Assembly: GCA_034096865.1 (NCBI GenBank)
Contig: JAWQFJ010025441.1
Coordinates: forward strand, 1 to 64,000
Direction: 5' to 3'
Source of the DNA: Theodoxus fluviatilis
Lineage: Eukaryota > Mollusca > Gastropoda > Cycloneritida > Neritidae
DNA length: 64,000 nucleotides
Each line of letters opens with the position of its first letter. Position 1 is the stretch's first letter. The notes under the pieces are model-generated. The model saw nothing but the letters and a program-made list of their open reading frames with translations, was not told the origin of the DNA and made no database searches. The position numbers and the translations under genes were made by a program. This document shows positions 23,305 through 36,188 of this stretch, one piece after another.

Positions 23305-25063
23305 TCAGTCGAGGTTGGAAGAGGGGGACGGGAAGAGCGAATGGTGGTGGCCTAACCTCTTCTTGTGGATGACGGTGATGGCAATGCCAAAGACGATGAC
23401 GGATGGGATGCCGATGGTGAGAGCGGCAACGATGGGCCAGAAGAACTCGTCCTCGACCTTGGGCGTGTTGTGGTCCACTGCCAGTCCTCCGTCCCAGGCT
23501 GACGTCACGCCGGTCTGCGCCCAGTTGGTGCCCAAGGTCACCGTGTCGTTGAGATCCACTCCGGTGTGCCCGGGCCTGCTGGCGTGTGGTGGAAGGGAGG
23601 GCTTACGAGACGAGACGTCCTCTGTGGTGGAGGAAACGCCAGCTGTGGATGCAGAGGTGTTGCTGTTGGCCGTGGGTGCCGTTTTGATTGTCGTGGAGCC
23701 ATTGACCGCCGATGATGATACGGTTGACGTGAGGGATGACGTTAACCTAGAGGTGGCACCTCTGTCGTCACCCGTGGAGTTCGTGGATGCCCCATGCCTC
23801 GTGGTGTCAACAGAAGTTGTATTGACGCCTGACTGCTTCGTGCCCGTCGTGGTCTTGCTGTCGGAAAAAACTGTCGTCGTCGCAATTGTTGTAGTTGCAG
23901 CAGTCGTCATCGTCGTCGTCGTGGTTGTCGTTGCTGTCGTAGTGTCTACTTCTGTCACGTCACTGTTGACTGTCGTATCTACATCAAGGTTGCGCACCGC
24001 CGCTTCTAAGGCAGTCGTCGAGGACACCTCGCCTACAGTAATTTTTTGTGTAGTGACGTCAGTATCAGTGGACGCTGTGGCGTCACCAGCATTTTTGGGC
24101 GGGAAGAAGGTGTCCATCAGCGTTAGCTCTCTCCCGGCAGCATCCGTCTTTTCTGCCGCCAGAGTGTTGTCGACAAACTGAGTGACAGGGGGAAGGGTGG
24201 GAGTTCCAGGAGTAGTAGTCGAGGGAGAGATGGTTGAGGTATGCGAAGCACTTGGAAATGTGGAAGCAGTCGTTGTGGATACAAAGCTGCCAGAGGCGGC
24301 AAAGGAGGAAGTGGTGTTTGGGCTGGCAGCCGGCGAGGAGGCGTCTGTTGAAGATTCAGGGCTAGTGGATTTCAAGCTGGTTGCATTCACCGCTCTTGCA
24401 GCATCACTTGCGACCTCCCCGGCTGTCGGCAGCGTCTCGTCCTCAGCTGCGTTGTCTTTGGGCGCGTTTTGAGACTCAGGCTTGCTGTCACCCTCAGCCG
24501 TCTCCATTGGGTTCAGCACAGCCGCAGCCTCAGCGTTCTCTGTCGCAAAGCCGTTTCCGTAAGCAGCGACTTCAGCCGGTGGATTTTGGTCTCCAAGTCC
24601 CCCTGCGCTCACTACGGCGGTGTTGAAATATTCAGGGAAGCTGGACAAAACCTGGGTGTTAGCGGCGGGAGGATCGAGATCAGTGGGCAGGGGAATCTCA
24701 GCCGCCATGGGCTGGATGGCCACGCCGGGCATCAGGTCGTCAGAGCCAGGCGGGTTCTGGAGGTCCGAGGGCAAGACGGGAGAAACGACAGCGGCCGTTG
24801 GCGTCAGGGACTCCTCCCTCAGCTCCGTGAGCATGGTGGGCTTCACCACGTCTTCGGGTTTCCCCGTCTCCCCGTCCCCAGAGTTGACCAGGTCCTGGCT
24901 GCCCCGTCCTTCAGTCTTCTCGTCTGTGGAGCTCTTGGATGGAGACGCCTCGGGTGCCAGGTCCCTCCTCAGTCTGCGGGGAGCGAAGAACATGGCAATG
25001 CCAGGCGAAACGTGGCTCTCCTGGTTCAGGTTGTCGCAGGCGGCAGTCACAGACACCTCAATT
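23305..25063 (-). CDS. Last exon of a mucin-like type I membrane protein
   Basis: One open frame of about 585 codons follows a good acceptor (TTACTCTTTTCAG, ending at 25064) and ends in a stop at 23305. It starts inside an extracellular domain (IEVSVTAACDNLN) and then has a furin-like site, RRLRRD. A long Ser/Thr/Ala/Pro-rich stalk follows, with many N-x-S/T sites and a nearly pure Thr stretch. Then comes one transmembrane segment, FFWPIVAALTIGIPSVIVF plus seven more hydrophobic residues, stopped by HKKRLGHHH. The tail is about 20 residues and ends SSNLD. The layout (Cys domain, furin site, O-glycosylated stalk, one helix) resembles zona-pellucida-type or mucin-like surface proteins, but no named family is claimed. 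The frame continues upstream of the acceptor to 25209, but that part lies in AT-rich intron-like DNA. The exon starts in phase 2, which fits the candidate exons upstream. Confidence 0.78.
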
Positions 25064-26846
25064 CTGAAAAGAGTAAATAAATCATGAAGCGGGTTTTCAT
25101 AACGGGCGTAAATATCCCACAAGAAAGGGGAAAGTATTTTACAGATACTAAATACATACTGCTCGTAAATACGTTTGACATAACATTTTAATTGTATGTG
25201 TTTTTGCATTGATAAAGTGCATCAAAACAGGGCCATTATACAAATAACGTAGGTAATAATTTTGCTTTAGTTTTCGTTGCATTCGTGACACAATCACCGA
25301 CTATGAAAGTGTTAGTCCATAAATTGAAGCAGAATACTGCCCTGTCTGTTATAGTCATCACGTCGTAATCATCGTATTTTGCATTTTCATAGTTCGACAT
25401 TCTTCCCACGATCATGTCTACTCCTGCAAGTAATTTAAATCAAGGATACAGCACATTTGTTTTCAACACGTGTTTCTCACAAACAGGAAAAAACTTGTTT
25501 GAGGCAACTAGTAATGACATAAGCTATTAAAAATGTTACCTCTTGTTTAACACTTTTTTAAAGGAACATTTTTGGCAAAAGCTATGACATCTGTCACGTG
25601 AACTTTTCTTTTGACACAGAGTCGATGCGCTATTCTCGTCCTGTGGTGTTTTTGCGAAGTCATGGCTGGCGAGGCAGCACGCAGACGCTATGCCGGCACG
25701 GCAGATACAAATCCCTGGCCACTTTGCGATGAATGCTTACTCCAAAAATCCCAGAGACGAAGCGTTCTAGAAGTTGCTTTCCCTAGCATTCCGCAATATC
25801 TGCCAAGGCCGGCACACACTCACGCAGAAGCCAGTCTCGGCCCTCCCCTTGATCGCACCCCACCCTCCCTCAAAGCACCAGAAAGGCCCTTTGTTCGACG
25901 GCATTCCTCAGACAGGTGCATGTCTGTGGTCCGATATCGTGCCAGCTTGCACACGTTGATGATGAAGAACTAGAGCAAATATTTGACGACGCCGAATCGA
26001 AGACAGAACGGCGCGAGATGTCACTTTTGGAAACTGAGAGCTTTTTTGTGCTCCGAATGAATTTATGGCAAGTGAATCATGCCAGGAAGGGTTTCCTTGA
26101 CTCAATGTTCGAGATCAAAGAGAGCGGGCGAAGTTGTAGCATCGCGAACGATATGCATGTGCATGGTTCTCATCCACCTTGGGTTCGCTCATTCCCTAGA
26201 TTCCTTGGCCCAACTTGCAAAGAGCGCTGCCGATTTAGAGAAGAAAAAGATCCCTCCAACGATTGCCGTGTTCTTAGCACCTGTGCATCGTCTTGTCCTC
26301 CAGGAAAAACGATCTGGTGAATGTGCAGTTTTTCCACCGCGTCCAACTTTCTGCCCTCAGAAATGTGCACTTTTTCAATTGGAAAATATTGTCCCATCCA
26401 ATCACAAGGCCGCTGTCTTCATCCAGAGGTCAGCAGCTGGATTGACTGGCCTCCGTGCCAGTGTAATCAGCCATTAGCCCTATCAGCCGGTGACCTCGCA
26501 TGCTAATTCACCTCGGTGGGTCAAGGCTGCGCATCCCGACCTTTCCCATGAGCCGGGGGCAACGACTGCCGTGGAGTGGGCGGGAGGGTAGACTGCTGGT
26601 GACAACAGGGATGAGTCTGGGTCAACAGTTTTTGTGGCGCGTTAAGGCAATCAGAGAGGACATTCTAAGCCCGCCTGGCTTGGCAGCCCTGTAGGCTTGT
26701 TCCCAGGCTCAGCCAGAACCTCGTCACCTGGTGGGGCTTTTTGTCATCGAGACATGTTTTTTCCCTCAGCTCTCTGTGTCTACCTGTCAGTCGTCTGCGC
26801 GTGCGTGTGTGCATGTATGTGGGCGTGCATACCCTCACCCTCCCTC

Positions 26847-26849
<3 letters not shown>
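25064..26849. other. Intron/intergenic, nothing recognised
   Basis: If the gene model is right this is intron sequence. No other exon with both a good acceptor and donor in a usable phase was found here. Confidence 0.35.
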
Positions 26850-26905
<56 letters not shown>

Positions 26906-26962
26906 TTCTCTCTCTCTCTCTATCTCTCTCTCCTCTCTCTCTCTCTCCTTTCTCTCTCTCTC

Positions 26963-27006
<44 letters not shown>

Positions 27007-27127
27007 ATCTCTCTCTCATCTAATATAATCTTATCTTATCTTATCATCTTCTCTTCTCTTCTCTTCTCTTCTCTTCTCTTCTCTTCTCTTCTCTTCTCTT
27101 CTCTTCTCTTCTCTTCTCTTCTCTTCT

Positions 27128-27162
<35 letters not shown>
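26850..27162 (+). repeat. Compound TGTC / TC / TTCTC microsatellite
   Basis: (TGTC)n at about 26850-26900, then TC with TTT/ATC breaks to 27017, a short TCTTA run, (TTCTC)n at about 27050-27128, and TC again to 27161. Confidence 0.95.
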
Positions 27163-27164
<2 letters not shown>

Positions 27165-29674
27165 ATTTCTAATAAGTTAAAAGAAATTACTCATTCAAAT
27201 CGTCTATATTATTCATGAAATATGTTTTAATGTGATGGCAAACATGAGGCAAATAAAGTTCAATCATATAATGACAGCGGTGTAATAAATGGCAAAACAC
27301 GATTTTCACTTCCATCTCTTCACTTGTTAAGTTACACTTCTTTTCAATATCTCGTGGACTATAAAGAGGAAAAGGGCATGCTAACGTTTCCCCATGAAGC
27401 AGAATAAATGTATGTATGACTGAGAAATTTTGGATTGATTTGGCACAGCAAAGGGACAGATATTTTCATACCTCCCATCAGCGACAAAGGTATGAAGAGA
27501 ATTTGGAATGAAAACTCACAAACACGTCCTTTCGAGACCCCATTCCAACTCCTCTTTTATCCGACATGTGCTAATTCCACCTTCACACAAATCCCTCCAT
27601 CCCAATGCCAAGGTGGCAATGCCAGCTAGGTTGGCCATGCTAGATTCCCAGGCTCTACAACGCCACAGTCACCAGTCACAAGTGGCAAGGTTGATCTGGG
27701 TTGGGACTACGTGTTTGGAAGGCCGGACGGTGTAGGCGCCAAGTTTGTGCAGTGCTTAGTGCTGCCTACACAGATACGCACCATCGCAAACACCACGCAA
27801 CGTCGACCCCTTGCAGAGACTCCTGCGCCTGGCACGGCCAGTGCACATTTCAACAGTCATCCGACCATCGGGCTGGCAATCGCACGCTGGCATTAAGTTT
27901 GGCGGTTGTGGGGAAAAGGGATGGACCATTTCCACAATGCAGCCTTCAACCAGTTTTGACTCAACCCCATGAGTTTTTCTCTAACTGAAGTCACTTGTTA
28001 CCAGAGTTGTGAAATAGCAGCCTATGCATAAAATCGACCGACTATGCTTAATAGACAGAACCAGAAACCCGATGATACAACGTTGTAATGGAGGCTCGCA
28101 GCGGAAGTACAGGGTATAGGGTATAAATAGGACTTGAATTAAGTTGTGGGAACACACTCCTTTTGTGTTGTAAATGTCACTCTGAGGACGACATGTGTTT
28201 GAACGGTACGCAACTTTGTGACAAAATGAGGCGGAGCTGCTGATAAATCAATAGTCAACGTGTTGTTGAACGGTTTCAGTCTTTCTATAATGCTTTAGTC
28301 GGTGGAGGTTAAGTGTCTGAGGAGGAAGAAGGAGGTCACCCCGTGAATTAGCAAAACCAAAATAAATTAGTTTTTAGTTCCCTCAGAACTGTAAAACCAT
28401 CAGTGCGTTGGCACTCTTGGTTTGTATTACGCCTGTAAACAGAGCACATTTCTTTGCTTAGCTTTGAAAGGTCCTTCCCTCCATAAAACCAAAATATCAC
28501 GTCAAATTTCCCAGAGAATATTAGCTTTTGTAGGGTTTATCGTCAGCATGTGGCTTGTTTTTCTGAAGGCGGCGTTGTGGAGTTGTACTCTATCAGCGGT
28601 TTTCAGACGAAATGAAAACGTTTTGGGGGCAACATGGAGCTACCCAATAACTGACACGTGCCTCCTAGGGTACAGCGTTAGACAAACCTCCCCGTTCCTG
28701 GCCACAGCAAAGCAAGCATTAATTTCAACCATGGACGCGTTTGGGGCGGAGTTTCTTGTAAGTGCAAACTCACTGGCGGGAGTAAAACATGCAAGATAAT
28801 ATATCTAAGCAACCTAGTTCGCCATGACTCAGTTCCCTGCAACAAGACAGCAGGCGTCTTCGCCTAATCTGGTAGCAAGCTGTGCGTTACTTGGAATGTC
28901 CTCATTTTGTGTATGCAATTTGGCAGGCATGTTCTGGCCTGTGGTGTTTTAGTGTGTTTTTATATTCTCTAAGCTAAGGATATATTTTGTGTCTATTCCG
29001 GTAAGGAAAACGTGCACATCATTGCGCTTGTCCCTTCTATTGGGAAATTTTGTAGATGGATGCACAAGATGACAAAATGGTAGTTAAAGTTGCCTCGACT
29101 GGATTGATTGTATGGTGACGCGAAAGCATCGATTCACAGAGTATCTGTCGTGTTCCATGCCAAAAAATGCCTCCATGGCTTAAACTCCAAGGCAATCAGG
29201 AAATAATTTCCCGAGCAACTCCCGAAACATGATGTTTTGAACAATGACAATGCATGATCGTCTTGCATTGTCATGAAACAGAGACAGCATTGCTGCACGA
29301 GCCAAAGGAATGGATTTCAGAAAATGCGAACAAATAGTAGTTGCACTGAGAAGACACACTCACAAGAATCACTGGGGTTTACATGATCAGGAAATATTTA
29401 TAAAGTACAAAAATTCGTTAAAAAAGCTTAGTACTAATCAAACGTAAAGCGCTCAGTTTCTGTCATCTAATGCTTTGGAAAACAGTACAATATTTCTCAA
29501 CGCTAGCACATTATTATGAGTAAAGTCCCATGTACACCATCCGAATCAAAGAGTCGGACATTTTCTGGGTTCTGAATGGCGGGCCAAAAGAAGGAGGACG
29601 ATTTCTGTCGAGGTTAATATGATAAAAAAAATTCCAGCAGTTTGCGAAGTCCAAGAGTTTGCCGCCGAACTCAC
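27163..29674. other. Intron/intergenic, nothing recognised
   Basis: No supported gene. A plus-strand ATG in an ACCATGG context (near 28730) is followed after nine codons by a donor GTAAGTG (near 28758) and preceded by a CCACAG acceptor. It is too short to call. Confidence 0.35.
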
Positions 29675-29772
29675 TCTGTCCTCACTGTAATTGCAGCAGC
29701 GTCCAGCTCTAACGAGCGTTGCCACGGCAACTTTGCGACTTCACTGCTCGTCGGCTGACAGCCGCTGCCACC
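29675..29772 (-). CDS. Alternative candidate exon of the membrane-protein gene
   Basis: A 98-base segment between an acceptor (GCTGTAG, ending 29773) and a donor (ACAGA|GTGAGT, at 29675/29674). Only one frame is open: GGSGCQPTSSEVAKLPW and on, phase 0 to phase 2. It could join the exon at 33594 to the last exon, but the exon at 31835-31708 has the same phases. The two cannot both be used in series without a frameshift. Its acceptor is weaker, so this is the less likely of the pair. Confidence 0.25.
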
Positions 29773-31615
29773 CTACAGCAAGAGTGACGTTATGCTGCTG
29801 ACGTCAGGGATGGGGCTCCTGGCTGTGGGACGGGTCTAAGGGAAAGGCCGGGTGTGTGAGGTCAAGTCCCGCCGTGCCTGCGGCACCTTTACGCCTGAGC
29901 CCCAAGTTTGCCTTTACTTTCACGAAGGCCGTTCTGGGACTAGGAACGCGGGCTTGGATTTTGGGGGTGTCGTGTCATCGCAGTTTTTTTTTCACCCAAG
30001 CCTTTTAACCTCGTCTCCTTCCTCCAAGTTTAACTCCTCCCAGAGGTGTTTCTTGCCCCCAAATATGCCCTAAGTCGTTTCAGTGAGCGCGTCATTCAGT
30101 TTGAGGACGAGCATGCATGTTGTCAACAAGCGTTGGGAGTAAGAACGTTGCACCTGCCGGTTGAAAAAGTCAGTCAAGGTCCCTCCAGTGCACACACGAG
30201 AGTGTGCAGAGCAGTCTCGCCGTAGGCGCTATTTACCTGTAGTTTTCACACTATAAGTTTGCTCTTATCGGCTTTGCCTGTCCAGGATGTGCAGATTGAA
30301 GCTCGATAGACAAGTTCTTGTCTTTTGCACATCCTGCAGTCAAACTTTAACAATAGTTCTTCAGGTGACCTTCACCTTTATCGAATCCATCAAACACCAG
30401 ATTAAGACGATCCTTTCGTTGAAGACTCTGCTGAGGAGCGTGGTGTGGTATTAGAGAGAATTCATAGAGATGGCTCTGCAAAACTGCATAAAAAGGTTGC
30501 CATTGAACGAAAGATGGCCCCATGACAAGCCCGAAGAACATTCGTTGACTCCGACTTCAAGGCCCTTAAGCAAACCGAGCTCCTGTGTACGAAACAAAAA
30601 ATAAAGATTGAAAAGCTTTCCTCTCTTCATGGACACACGTAAGTTGTGACTTCTAATCGAGCTTGGTGCTCACCAGCGTGAGCCCAGCGGCCCTACAGCA
30701 TCCGGGCTTCACCGAACCGTACAGCGTGCAGAGAAGTCGTCACTATTACACATGTTTGCTACACTGATTCCTCTTCTGCCTGGGGTGCTCATCGTAATCT
30801 TGGCAAGTAAAGGCTGCAGCATAGCCGTGACATGATCGTCAGCTTCGATTTCCGAGGGGCGATGATTGATTGTTGCACTTCGTGGTGAAGACTGCAAACA
30901 CGACACAGACGACATGAAACATCGTGTTTTTTTGTTATTATGCCAAAATAAACCTTTTTCAAACATGTTTCCCTTTTGTCATGGTGAATATAATCCGGAT
31001 ATCCAAACTGCCGAAGGCATAGGAGGGTTGGCGTGCTTGGGACACACGTCCGTCACATGACAGGAATGATGAGCTCTGCCACTCTTAAAGTCTACTTCAA
31101 GCTTCGGCAACGGCTGGTGGAAACGGTTGAATTTAGTGTGTGACGTGCGTGAGCTGAGTGGGTCCCATGAGGGCTAGGTGGTTAGTGACAGCACGTACAC
31201 CCGCTCTGTACGGATCTTGGGCTCTGGTGCTCTTGACAGTTCTAATGCCTATCCCTCTCGAGTCAAACAAGTGGCTTCCAAGTCGTCGTAACTCAAAATT
31301 TTTCATGCTTTACGCATCGTCCTCATGGAGTGTGACTGTCAATATTTCATGTTGCTGGCATGCTGGAATGCTCTTGTGTATCGATGACCTTTCCTCTGTC
31401 CCCGACAACTTGAGAATCTACTGATTTTGGCGCGTAATGATGTCTTATTCAAAACGAAATGGTGATATGCGGTTTTTTCGTCAACGACCAAAGTCACAGC
31501 TGGCAAGTGTAATTTTCGACTTCACAAATCATTATGTGATTTCTAACATGCCTATCTAAATCTGGCTGTTTCTGTCTCTGTCTGGCTCTGTCTCTTTCAG
31601 CCTCAGTCCCCCCCC
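29773..31615. other. Intron/intergenic, nothing recognised
   Basis: One inverted repeat of 11 bases (CAGGATGTGCA near 30283, complement near 30328) was seen. No gene was recognised. Confidence 0.35.
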
Positions 31616-31617
31616 CT

Positions 31618-31681
<64 letters not shown>
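31616..31681 (+). repeat. CT microsatellite
   Basis: (CT)n run, ending 27 bases from the donor of the adjacent candidate exon. On the minus strand it is GA-rich intron sequence. Confidence 0.95.
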
Positions 31682-31682
<1 letters not shown>

Positions 31683-31707
31683 CTGGTTTACTCTGTGTGT
31701 GCCATAC

Positions 31708-31835
31708 CTGTGGTTCTGGGCGCCCGACAACTGGAGAAGAGTGGTGCCATGGGAGGGTAGAGAGACGTCCAGGGGGAATGTATCCACTTCTTTATCAGCT
31801 GACCCCAGCCTCAACTTTAGGGAAAGACGCGATAC
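31708..31835 (-). CDS. Candidate internal exon of the mucin-like membrane protein
   Basis: A 128-base segment bounded by a pyrimidine-rich acceptor (CTTCCTTTCCGTTTAG, ending 31836) and a strong donor (CACAG|GTATGG at 31708/31707). The open frame is phase 0 to phase 2: VSRLSLKLRLGSADKEVDTF, then PLDVSLPSHGTTLLQLSG. It splices in frame to the last exon (phase 2) and follows the exon ending at 33594 (phase 0). Length and phases equal those of the exon at 38787-38660, and both end in an alternating hydrophobic LQL stretch, suggesting a repeated beta-rich extracellular domain. Function unknown; transcript evidence is lacking. Confidence 0.45.
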
Positions 31836-32930
31836 CTAAACGGAAAGGAAGCGTATGTAATCAGCATTTAAACTCTGAGCGAGAAAAGTAGGCACAAAGA
31901 ACTCTTCGTTTTTCAATTTTGTGTGTTGCACATCCAGATGACTTGTTGCCGTATACCCACACTAAAACATGGTTTATGGCACATCACGTTACAGATTAGC
32001 TGAAATGGGTGGCAATTTGAAGTAAAGGTGCTAAGTTAGCGTTGATTTTGATACAACATTCGAGGATGTTTTCACGAATACAACAGCATGCCTGAAAATA
32101 CCGACTACTGCAAAATAAGCGGTATATAAAACATTTTCCGATTAATTGACACCTGGACGCTTGTCTACGAAGACCCACTTTGAACGCACTACGTCCCACT
32201 ATAAACATACTACGTCACACTATGAAAGTCACATGTCTTTCTCTCATTCAGTGCCAAAGGCGAGCTCTCACAAAAAAGTATTTCAAACAAGACATGCTCT
32301 GAACAGTTTTCCTTTAATAGTAAGCAATCGTGGCCAGATTCCTTTTGGTTTCTTGACGTCGCTGATAACGCAAGAAATTATCACAGGCCGCACTCGGGGT
32401 GCAAATGCTAGAGAACTAGGTGGCAGGGTTTGGCTTGATAGAAAGTTCACCTATTGCTTTGAATGGTCGTCTCTGGTGTTGCATTACTCACAAACGTGGT
32501 CGATACTGAAAACGTCTTTCGATGATTTTGAATGAGAATAATTAATTTGTACTGATCCCGTGCTGATTGGTGGGCATGAATTGTTTACATACATGTACAT
32601 TTTCAAGTGAGGGTTTCTTCTTAAATACGTTAAATAAAAAGTTTGTATCGGCGGATAATCCGCTTTTCCTTCCATGTCTTGCCATAAACCTCAGAATATT
32701 TCAGGCTGGAGATTCTCTCACTTGAGTACCAACTGTATGAATTCGGCGTTACAAGAATAATTGAAACATTGACTGTGGTGCCTATCCCCCTTGAAAGATT
32801 CCGCCGCCCGAGTTATCGACGTTATCACAATCCAAGTGAGAACTGCCTGGACTTAGCTGTTCATTTCATAGGTATGAAACGACGTACGAGTGAGTTGAAT
32901 GGAATACGACCCACGACTGCGTACGTGTTG
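31836..32930. other. Intron, nothing recognised
   Basis: AT-rich sequence without a recognised feature. Confidence 0.35.
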
Positions 32931-33001
<71 letters not shown>

Positions 33002-33105
33002 TGTGTGCGTGCACGCGCGAATGGATGTTTGTGCGTGTGTGCGTGCTTGTGTATGCATGTGTGTGTTTGCGTACACCCGCGAGCCTGTTTGCATTAGTGT
33101 GCGTG

Positions 33106-33201
<96 letters not shown>

Positions 33202-33301
33202 CGTAGTGTAGTGTAGTGTCGCAAAGTGCGGTGTAATTGATGCAATGTATTGCAGGGCAAAGTGGCAGTCTTAGCCGGATTCATGTACATGCGTACTCGT
33301 A

Positions 33302-33339
<38 letters not shown>

Positions 33340-33442
33340 TGTGTGTGTGCGTGCGCGTGCGTATGTGTATGTATGTGTGTATGTATGTGGGTGTATACTC
33401 GTACACGTGTGTTCCTGTTAATATGTGTGCTTATGTGCGTGC

Positions 33443-33497
<55 letters not shown>

Positions 33498-33503
33498 CGT
33501 ATT
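32931..33503 (+). repeat. Compound GT microsatellite, three blocks
   Basis: (GT)n runs at about 32931-32999, 33111-33199 and 33305-33503, separated by GTGTGCGTGC-like degenerate sequence. Confidence 0.95.
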
Positions 33504-33593
33504 TATGTGTATGAGAGATGTTAGGTACTGTGTTTCTGACACCTGTCAACCAGACTGCTGCCTCATTCCGGTTGTCTTGGAATTGCTGCCTAC

Positions 33594-33693
33594 CTGTGAG
33601 GAGTGCTTAGTGGCGACTTCCAGAGTCTGGGAGTTGGAGGGTTTGGCATGGCCACACGCTGAAACCTGCCCCTTTAGCTGCACGCACTGCATT
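33594..33693 (-). CDS. Candidate internal exon of the mucin-like membrane protein
   Basis: A 100-base segment between a pyrimidine-rich acceptor (CTCTTCCTTTCAG, ending 33694) and the donor CACAG|GTAGGC (33594/33593). Of three frames only the phase-2-to-phase-0 frame is open; it reads MQCVQLKGQVSACG and HAKPSNSQTLEVATKHSSQ. It accepts the phase-2 donor at 38660 and donates in phase 0 to the exon at 31835. The V-x-ACG motif loosely parallels V-T-AACDN at the start of the last exon, so the two may be equivalent halves of a repeated domain. Confidence 0.48.
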
Positions 33694-36188
33694 CTGAAAG
33701 GAAGAGAAAGAGACGTCATTTGACTGCACGATTAGGAAACACGCACGCCTGGTATTGTAGAAGAGGTCCAGCAAGAGTGCACACGGCGAACTATGTACGC
33801 AGTAGTTCCCGCGAAAATAATAATGTGGGAGGCAAACATTCTAATGTCTGCTGTTATAGTATCTACCAACAAAAACAAACAACAACCCGACAAAAGTTCA
33901 AAACACTTTTAATTATCTTTTGTGTGTAAAATCTGACCAGACTGACTTGCCGGCCGAACAAATTTTACCTGGTAGCCTGATAAGCTGTTGACAACCTACA
34001 CTTGCCTATAGAAGCGTACAGTTTGCTGTTTACGTCTCCACTTGTTAATGTTTTTGTTGTTGACTTGCACATGGATGCATGTACTGAATAAAAAGAAAAG
34101 AGTTAATTGAACGTTTCGGTACATATAAATATAACAACGTTCCCTTTCAAACCAATGAATACTTGTCAAACACACACACCACTTGAAACTAGAAGAGCTG
34201 ACATAATTAAGACCGGTCCTGCCAGATTTCTTTCTGGAGAAAGTGAGAAAAGGGATAAAAAGGGGGACGGAAGTGGAAAAAAGGGTAAAGGGGGGACGGA
34301 AGACATTTACCCTTGCATCCAGCTGTGGGCAAACTTGTGCACAAGTCAGCACCAAGGTCTCCACTAGGACCACTCCGTGACTCATGCAGCGCCGGGATTG
34401 GGTATTCACACGCTCGTGTTCTTTGTCCCGACAACAACACACCCTGCATTCAGGCCTGTGCACGTGCAAGGCGCCAGTGCCGTGCCTGCTGGGCTGTGTG
34501 CACGGGCACCTGCAGATGCTGCTGGAATTTGTTCTGCCCACAGCACCCAGCAGCGCAGGCCCTGTCGCCCCTCTGACATCCCTACTGACATTTCTCGCTT
34601 CGGGCATACACCAAAGGTCGTCAGCCAAAGGAAAGAGTTATGTAGGCGTGAGTATTAAGAGTTGATGGTTATGTCATAATCATACTTAGACATGAGATGA
34701 AGGAAAAGAATTGGGCACTTGGCAGTGGCCAGGGGAAAAGCTGACGTGCACTGAATTCACTCTAACGTAAACAAACTTCTGTAAATATGTGTAACATTTG
34801 TTTGTGAATGTAAAAGCTTTTGAACTCGCAAATAGTATTACAAACATCTCTTAAAACTTTTTTGAATAAATATTTCATCTTGAAATAAGTATGGCACTGC
34901 CACGGTGAAGTTATTACAGCGAATATCCTTTTACCAGTATCATGTCGCCATACATCGGTCTGCACAAAAATATTTCAGAACTGTTTGTGCAAAGTACACT
35001 CTAGACGTATGTTGCACTCGCTGATAGGAATAATTCCAATATTTCCGCTGTTGGGGAACGATTAATAGTTGATTATTGGACAAAGTAATTGCTTGTAAGA
35101 TTTCTTCATAGTCTTAATCGTCTCGTTAACATCTAATTCGGAGTATTCCATACCAATTTTTGAAAGTAAGGAGTCCCAGGGCAGTGCTTTTTATAGCGCT
35201 TGTGATGGGTATATGTGGTTGTTCCAAGCATTTTGAGATGTGAAAGCCACTGGAATTACATGTACAACGCTCCACATTCTGAACAGGTGTCGTCTGATGA
35301 ACGGATAAAAGCATTGTAAGCTGAAAAGTGTACTGAGACGATAAAAATATTATTTCTTTTGAACGGATGTAGTTAAGTATGCTGTTGTTACACAGATGTC
35401 TTGAGTTTTCTGAGGAAATTATCCAGTACCGAATTATTTTTAATCCATCAGTCAGTCTCGTATGAGAGTCATGTTTGATCATGATAGCAACAACACCGTT
35501 TAGCCCAGAACATAATCTGTTTAATTAATGCATCTGTTTAAATGTTTAACCTGATATGAAATTTCGCAAGTGAGAACTCAAACCGAAATCAGAAACTCTG
35601 AAACTTAATGTTAAGTTTTCATTCGGGTCCCCATGATTCTGTCCTTGGATTCCACTCCACGTCGCTTGAGCACAACATGCAGTCACAGCTGCTCCATGTC
35701 CCCGCTCACCAGTAGGGACGCCTGCGTGTAGGGAGGGCTTTGGGGCCTTCCCCAGTAGCTCTGCCAGGACAGACTCAGACAGTCCTCTGTCTGACAAACG
35801 CTTTGCAGGCTTCGTGTTCTCAAAGGAGTTTATTGCAACTTTGACCAAGTGCATACTAACATGTTGAGGAAGCTAGATTAACATTTTTTTATTTTTTTTT
35901 AGTGGTGGCGTGTGCTGTCAGGTGTTTGTTTAATAAGTAATAAGTAGTCTTCATCCTTTTCTGCAATGTATAATTGATCATGCATTTTCCTGAATTGATG
36001 TGTCAAATTGTTGGACTAATCGGTTTTCTCTTTCATGCATATAATAAACTGGGTGGATGATACCGGCTTTTAAAAAATGTGCTTGACTGATTTGATAGGC
36101 AAGCCAGACGGACACCAAGAACAGTTTTTAAAAAAGGAAGACAAGCGCGGTTAGTGCAACAGTAGACAGCGTCTGCTTCAGTGTGACT
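33694..36188. other. Intron, nothing recognised
   Basis: No supported feature. A balanced 102-codon minus-strand frame (35854-35546) has no splice signals and no recognised family. Confidence 0.35.

Noticed and set aside
23297..24472. Plus-strand Val-rich frames opposite the mucin-like exon
   Set aside because: They are antisense shadows of the Thr/Ser-rich coding strand.
30271..30345. Candidate exon ending at a donor near 30233
   Set aside because: The frame compatible with the gene model hits a stop, and the segment is largely explained by a short inverted repeat.
35546..35854. 102-codon minus-strand frame of balanced composition
   Set aside because: No acceptor or donor in a usable position and no recognised domain.
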